A DNA stretch of 7,299 nt from positions 1-7,299 of the forward strand of contig DBWU01000073.1 in the NCBI GenBank assembly GCA_002309395.1. Direction: 5' to 3'. The notes under the pieces are model-generated. The model had not been told where the DNA came from and did no database searches. It saw only the letters and a program-made list of their open reading frames with translations. Position 1 is the stretch's first letter; each line of letters begins with the position of its first letter. Position numbers and translations under genes: made by a program. Below are positions 5,347 through 7,299 of this stretch, one piece after another. The stretch comes from Oscillospiraceae bacterium UBA1230. GTDB taxonomy: Bacteria; Bacillota; Clostridia; Oscillospirales; Oscillospiraceae.

Positions 5347-6375
5347 TCAGCCGGCCATTTTCAACATATTCTCCATGAAAATGCCATAGCCCTGCGCGGG
5401 ATCGTTCAAGAGGACGTGGGTAACGGCGCCCACAAGTTTTCCATCCTGCAAAATGGGACTGCCGCTCATGCCCTGCACGATGCCCCCGGTGGTCTCCAGC
5501 AAACGCTGATCCGTGACGCGCAGAAGCATATCGCGCATATCCGCCTTATCGTGGTACAGCCGCACGATCTCCACCTCATAGCTCTCCGTTCCGTTGCCGG
5601 AAACGGTACATAGGATCGTGGCGCTGCCGGTGTGCACCTCCGACGCTGCCGCTACCGGGATCGGCTCGCCGGAAGCGGAAAAAGCGTCCTCATCCGCCGT
5701 GCCGAAAATACCGGCGCTGGTGTTGGCGCTGACGGTTCCCACGTCGTGCTGCACGGTAAAATCACCTTTCAGCTCGCCCGGATCGCCACGCTGTCCCTTT
5801 TTCACGGCTTTCACCGTGGTCTCCATAATGGCGCCGGAGGAGAGCGGCATAAGAACGTGGGTATCCACGTCGGTGATGCCGTGTCCCAGCGCGCCGTATT
5901 GGCCGGTGGCAGGATCGTAATAGGTCATGGTACCGATCCCCGCCATGCTGTCACGGATCCAGATGCCCAGGCGGTATACGCCGTCCGCGCACAGGATACC
6001 GTGGGTGTCAAGCTGCATGGTTTTCTCGCCGCGACACACGGTAAGCGTCAGCGTTTCGCCGGCGCTCTGCTGCAAAACGGACTGCATTTGCTCCGTTGAA
6101 CGGATCGGTTCGTCGTCGATCCGAAGGATCAGATCCCCTTCCTTCAAGCCGCAATCTGTTGCAGGAGAAGTCTTTGCGCCGTCCAATCCGGTGGTATCCA
6201 CCACCAGAACACCGTCGGCAAACAGTTTGATGCCCACGGCACACCCCATAGGAATCAAAGTCCGCTCACCGCCCTGCGCCCACGTGTAGCGAGCGCATAG
6301 AGAGATTGCCAGCAGGAGCGCTGTGAACATTGCCGCGCCGCGCCGCCAAACGGATGGCCTTTGCGTTTCATGCAT
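5347..6375 (-). CDS. spoIVB: SpoIVB, forespore serine peptidase (PDZ-S55)
   Basis: SpoIVB is the protease secreted from the forespore that triggers pro-sigma-K processing at the mother-cell membrane in Bacillus. Here it has 342 residues, shorter than the roughly 425 of Bacillus. A hydrophobic signal/anchor segment spans about 14-29. A PDZ domain covers about 40-122, with the ligand-loop region 'CGLKEGDLILRIDDEP' at 75-90. The S55 peptidase domain follows. The catalytic His is H165 in GALGHGITDVDT and the nucleophile is S304 in GGIVQGMSGSPI. D289 in 'RVTDQRLLE' and T319 in 'GAVTHVLLND' match the other residues implicated in catalysis, so it looks active. The ATG at 6373-6375 follows AAGGGGTG; an upstream in-frame extension runs through the ftsZ terminator and was rejected. 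ftsZ lies upstream, spo0A downstream. Confidence 0.96.
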   Translation of the reverse strand: MHETQRPSVWRRGAAMFTALLLAISLCARYTWAQGGERTLIPMGCAVGIKLFADGVLVVDTTGLDGAKTSPATDCGLKEGDLILRIDDEPIRSTEQMQSVLQQSAGETLTLTVCRGEKTMQLDTHGILCADGVYRLGIWIRDSMAGIGTMTYYDPATGQYGALGHGITDVDTHVLMPLSSGAIMETTVKAVKKGQRGDPGELKGDFTVQHDVGTVSANTSAGIFGTADEDAFSASGEPIPVAAASEVHTGSATILCTVSGNGTESYEVEIVRLYHDKADMRDMLLRVTDQRLLETTGGIVQGMSGSPILQDGKLVGAVTHVLLNDPAQGYGIFMENMLKMAG

Positions 6376-6416
6376 TGGATCACCCCTTGATCGTTTTTCG
6401 TCGCCGGCGACAAAAT

Positions 6417-6445
6417 TACTATGCGCGGATCGCAGCGGATTATGA
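6417..6445 (-). promoter_or_regulatory. candidate sigma-G/sigma-F promoter of spoIVB
   Basis: The minus strand has TCATA (6445-6441) and CATAGTA (6423-6417) separated by 17 bp. This is close to the forespore sigma-G-type pattern (GHATR, about 17-18 bp, CATNMTA). The -10 lies about 40 nt upstream of the start codon. In Bacillus spoIVB is transcribed by forespore sigma factors, so the location is sensible. No sigma-A promoter is evident here. Confidence 0.5.
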
Positions 6446-6470
6446 CGGTCAAATATAGGAAAACGCGGAT

Positions 6471-6504
6471 AAAAAAGCCGACCGCGGCATTTGCCGCGGT
6501 CGGT
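6471..6504 (-). terminator. intrinsic terminator of ftsZ
   Basis: A perfect 12-bp stem (6503-6492 against 6489-6478) with a tiny loop is followed on the minus strand by C and T6 (6476-6471). It begins about 20 nt after the ftsZ stop codon. Confidence 0.95.
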
Positions 6505-6522
6505 CAATCGATCTGTTACCGA

Positions 6523-7299
6523 TCAAAAATTATTCTTGCCGAAAATCTTCAAAATGTCGTCAAACGCGCCGTCCTCCGGGGCGCCGCCTTCAGAAGCACC
6601 GGACCGGGGGCCTACCGGGTCCAGCGTGACCTTGGCTTTTGCCGCTTCCTTCGCCTTCGCCTCATCGGCAAAGCCGGTAGCGATCACGGTCACGCGGATC
6701 TCATCCTCCAGCGACTCGTCGAACGTAGCGCCGAAGATGGTCGTGGCATCGGCGTCCACCGCATCCTGCACCAGCGCGGCGGCCTGCTCCACTTCCTCCA
6801 GCCCGATATCCACCGAGCCGGTCACGTTGATCAGCACGCCCTTGGCGCCGTTGATGGAGGTTTCCAGCAGCGGGCTGGAGATCGCCATACGCGCGGCTTC
6901 CTCCGCCTTGTTCTTTCCGGCGGCACGACCCACACCCATGTGAGCCAGACCCGCGTCCTTCATGATAGCGGTCACGTCCGCAAAGTCCAGGTTAATGAAG
7001 CCGGTCTGCTGAATGAGGTCGGAGATGGACTGCACCGCCTGACGCAGCACGTCATCCGCGATTTCAAACGCATTGGCAAAGGTGATCTTCTCATCGGTAG
7101 CGTATTTCAGCCGCTCGTTGGGGATGATGACCAGGGAGTCCACCTTGTCGCGCAGCTCCGCGATGCCCTGCTCCGCCTGCTCCATGCGCTTGCGGCCTTC
7201 AAAACCGAACGGCTTGGTAACCACACCCACGGTCAGGATGCCCATTTCCCGCGCGGTCTCCGCCACGACGGGTGCCGCGCCGGTACCGGTACCGCCGCC
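6523..7299 (-). CDS. ftsZ: FtsZ, cell-division GTPase (partial, 5' end outside window)
   Basis: FtsZ is the tubulin-like GTPase that forms the Z-ring. The window holds the last 258 residues; roughly the first 100 are missing. The visible part begins exactly at the tubulin signature GGGTGTGAAPVVAE, the nucleotide phosphate-binding loop. It continues with 'GVVTKPFGFEGRKRMEQAEQG', 'VIPNERL', 'INLDFADVTAIMKDAGLAHMGVG' (containing the NxxFADV stretch and the T7-type 'D.A..GxG' region) and 'VTVIATGF' at the end of the globular core. A short linker of about 30 residues, rich in Gly/Ala/Ser, leads to the tail FDDILKIFGKNNF. This replaces the textbook D-IP-FLR-type C-terminal peptide. No start codon is visible; an internal GTG in the signature is not a real start. 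It is followed by a strong terminator, so it ends its transcript. Confidence 0.97.
   Translation of the reverse strand, partial: GGGTGTGAAPVVAETAREMGILTVGVVTKPFGFEGRKRMEQAEQGIAELRDKVDSLVIIPNERLKYATDEKITFANAFEIADDVLRQAVQSISDLIQQTGFINLDFADVTAIMKDAGLAHMGVGRAAGKNKAEEAARMAISSPLLETSINGAKGVLINVTGSVDIGLEEVEQAAALVQDAVDADATTIFGATFDESLEDEIRVTVIATGFADEAKAKEAAKAKVTLDPVGPRSGASEGGAPEDGAFDDILKIFGKNNF

Noticed and set aside
6376..6507. 44-residue N-terminal extension of SpoIVB
   Set aside because: It would translate through the ftsZ terminator and upstream of the likely promoter; the ATG at 6375 has a good ribosome-binding site and is followed by the signal segment.

Overview
The window looks like the chromosome of an endospore-forming Firmicute. 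The best guess is a GC-rich gut Clostridia lineage of the Oscillospiraceae type. This rests on recognisable sporulation genes (spo0A, spoIVB), a tRNA-sensing T-box leader, Gram-positive Shine-Dalgarno sequences, GC-rich coding regions, and a clostridial-looking FtsZ tail. The genus cannot be fixed from sequence reading alone.

Layout, left to right. (1) Positions 1-1940, minus strand: a T-box-controlled ABC transporter operon. It has a sigma-A promoter at 1911-1939, a T-box riboswitch with terminator at about 1621-1904, a lipoprotein substrate-binding protein (464-1498) and the start of its permease (433 down to the window edge). The specifier triplet reads UGG and the tRNA-end bulge reads UGGC. 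Both fit tRNA-Trp, so this is most likely the tryptophan transporter trpXYZ. (2) 2003-2626, minus strand: a protein with two SSB-type OB folds. Facing away from it is mtnN-luxS (2793-3933, plus strand), whose reading frames overlap; together they detoxify S-adenosylhomocysteine and yield the AI-2 precursor. (3) 3934-4330: a stretch with no intact gene that looks lower in GC. Its minus strand carries what looks like the broken C-terminal end of a phage or mobile-element nuclease-type protein. (4) 4332-6504, minus strand: the sporulation block spoIVB-spo0A. Each gene has its own terminator, three 0A boxes lie upstream of spo0A, and a forespore-sigma-like promoter precedes spoIVB. (5) 6523-7299, minus strand: the 3' two-thirds of ftsZ, with its own terminator.

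The most notable observation is in Spo0A. The DNA-binding domain is strongly conserved, but the receiver residue aligned with the phosphorylated Asp is Glu, and one of the two acidic-pocket Asp residues is Ser. This suggests a master sporulation regulator that no longer depends on, or responds differently to, phosphorelay input, while apparent 0A boxes upstream of its own gene remain. Other points of interest are the amino-acid assignment of the transporter from its riboswitch, a pair of identical palindromes between the T-box terminator and the transporter gene, the tandem-OB SSB-like protein, and the mobile-gene remnant between luxS and spo0A.
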